Source of the DNA: Emcibacter sp.
GTDB lineage: Bacteria; Pseudomonadota; Alphaproteobacteria; Sphingomonadales; Emcibacteraceae
Length of the DNA: 64,000 nucleotides
Assembly: GCA_021741205.1 (NCBI GenBank)
Contig: JAIOYI010000009.1
Coordinates: forward strand, 40,397-104,396
Direction of reading: 5' to 3'
A model generated the notes under the pieces. The model made no database searches. It saw nothing but the letters and a program-made list of their open reading frames with translations, and was not told the DNA's origin. This document shows, in pieces, positions 63,157 through 64,000 of the stretch; positions within the stretch are counted from its first letter, which is position 1; every line of letters begins with the position of its first letter. A program made the translations under genes and the position numbers.

Positions 63157-63866
63157 TTAGAATCCCTGATATACAAATGCTGGTGTTATATTTCTGTATT
63201 CAATAACAGCAAACAGGATTAAATACAGATTTATGGCAATAGATACTTCTCTAATATAGCGTAAAGAAGTAAATTGAGGGGCTGAAATTTTATCCAATAA
63301 ACGAGCCATGAAATGTATCAATGCACCAATTATTGTAGCCCACACATAAACTTCAACCAAGTCGGCTATTGAGGCTTTGTTCCATTGATTGATCATTTGC
63401 TCCCAAGTAAACCAAAAACCAGCTATTGCTAAGGCAACATGTGCAAATGTTAGTCCAGAGAAGATGGCCGCCCCTCCTTGAGAGATAAGAGGCAATTTGG
63501 AGACCGCTCTTAAGGGTACTGCATTTGCCCAAATGACTTGAGAAATCTTATTTATGCTTGCTCCTGCGCCCAACATAATTCCACAGTAAATAAACGGCAA
63601 GGTCGTCCCATGCCAGATACCTAATATAAGAAAGGTGATAAAGTAGGTAATTATCCCAAATAACAAAATCCACCAATATCCAGATTTCCAATAAACGAGA
63701 GCTTTCAATAATGGCGTGAATAAATAATCTTTTATCCAGCTTGATAAAGAAATATGCCATCTATCCCAAAAATTGAGAAAACTATGAGCTAGGAATGGTT
63801 TATTGAAATTCTCAGGAAGTTTAAAACCAAATAAATTGCTAATACTCAGAATAATATCCATGTAGA
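63157..63866 (-). pseudogene. MBOAT-family O-acyltransferase, 5' end missing, apparently truncated by IS element
   Basis: YMDIILSISNLFGFKLPENFNKPFLAHSFLNFWDRWHISLSSWIKDYLFTPL is the mid-protein MBOAT motif; N-terminal TM half absent. Confidence 0.82.
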
Positions 63867-63870
63867 GAGG

Positions 63871-64000
63871 TGGTCCCAGAAAATCGGACAGTGTGTTAAG
63901 CTACTATTTTGATCAAGGAAGGATCATTTGAATGAGTAAAACACGCAAGAATTATCCGGCGGGATTTAAAACCAAAGTCGTTTTGGCCATGCTGCGGGAG
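63871..64000 (+). mobile_element. IS3-family insertion sequence, left end (continues off edge; boundary approximate)
   Basis: TGGTCCCAGAAAATCGGACAGTGTG terminal-repeat-like end followed by transposase orfA start. Confidence 0.75.
63932..64000 (+). CDS. IS3-family transposase OrfA, N-terminal fragment
   Basis: MSKTRKNYPAGFKTKVVLAMLRE. Confidence 0.85.
   Translation, partial: MSKTRKNYPAGFKTKVVLAMLRE

Noticed and set aside
1-64000. CRISPR arrays, prophage structural genes, restriction-modification or other defence islands
   Set aside because: None recognised on either strand; only higBA and a partial IS3 element represent mobile/defence-type content

Overview
64 kb of an AT-rich genome, most consistent with an alphaproteobacterium (gene neighbourhoods ffs-dnaX-ybaB-recR, rpmH-rnpA-yidD-yidC-engB-argB, dapD-dapE, def-fmt-truA, cytochrome c/pheA). 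Accessory blocks: (i) a PHA cluster (phaR divergent from a 62-aa ORF, a short PhaC-like protein, phaA, phaB); (ii) an RND efflux pair; (iii) a paaX-paaABCDE phenylacetyl-CoA epoxidase operon whose PaaX gene is split at a G10 homopolymer; (iv) a PAS protein next to an apparently soluble chemoreceptor; (v) a GGDEF protein next to a DUF2336-like protein; (vi) a higBA toxin-antitoxin pair just past tRNA-Arg(ACG); (vii) a minus-strand set of exported hydrolases (M20, S9, beta-propeller/metallohydrolase fusion) plus a GNAT, divergent from a plus-strand operon LysR - class III aminotransferase - NhaC-type transporter - isoprenylcysteine-methyltransferase-like - class III aminotransferase - BKACE (DUF849); this is my best candidate for an undescribed catabolic system; (viii) an SGNH/MBOAT surface-acylation pair with the MBOAT gene apparently cut by an IS3-family element at the right edge. 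Features absent from the ORF track include rpmH (GTG start), SRP RNA, tRNA-Arg, a partial M13 peptidase, a MocR-type regulator remnant, and an NlpC/P60 gene whose conserved N-terminus lacks any ATG/GTG/TTG start. No CRISPR array or recognisable anti-phage system other than higBA was seen. All assignments are by eye; no database search was run.
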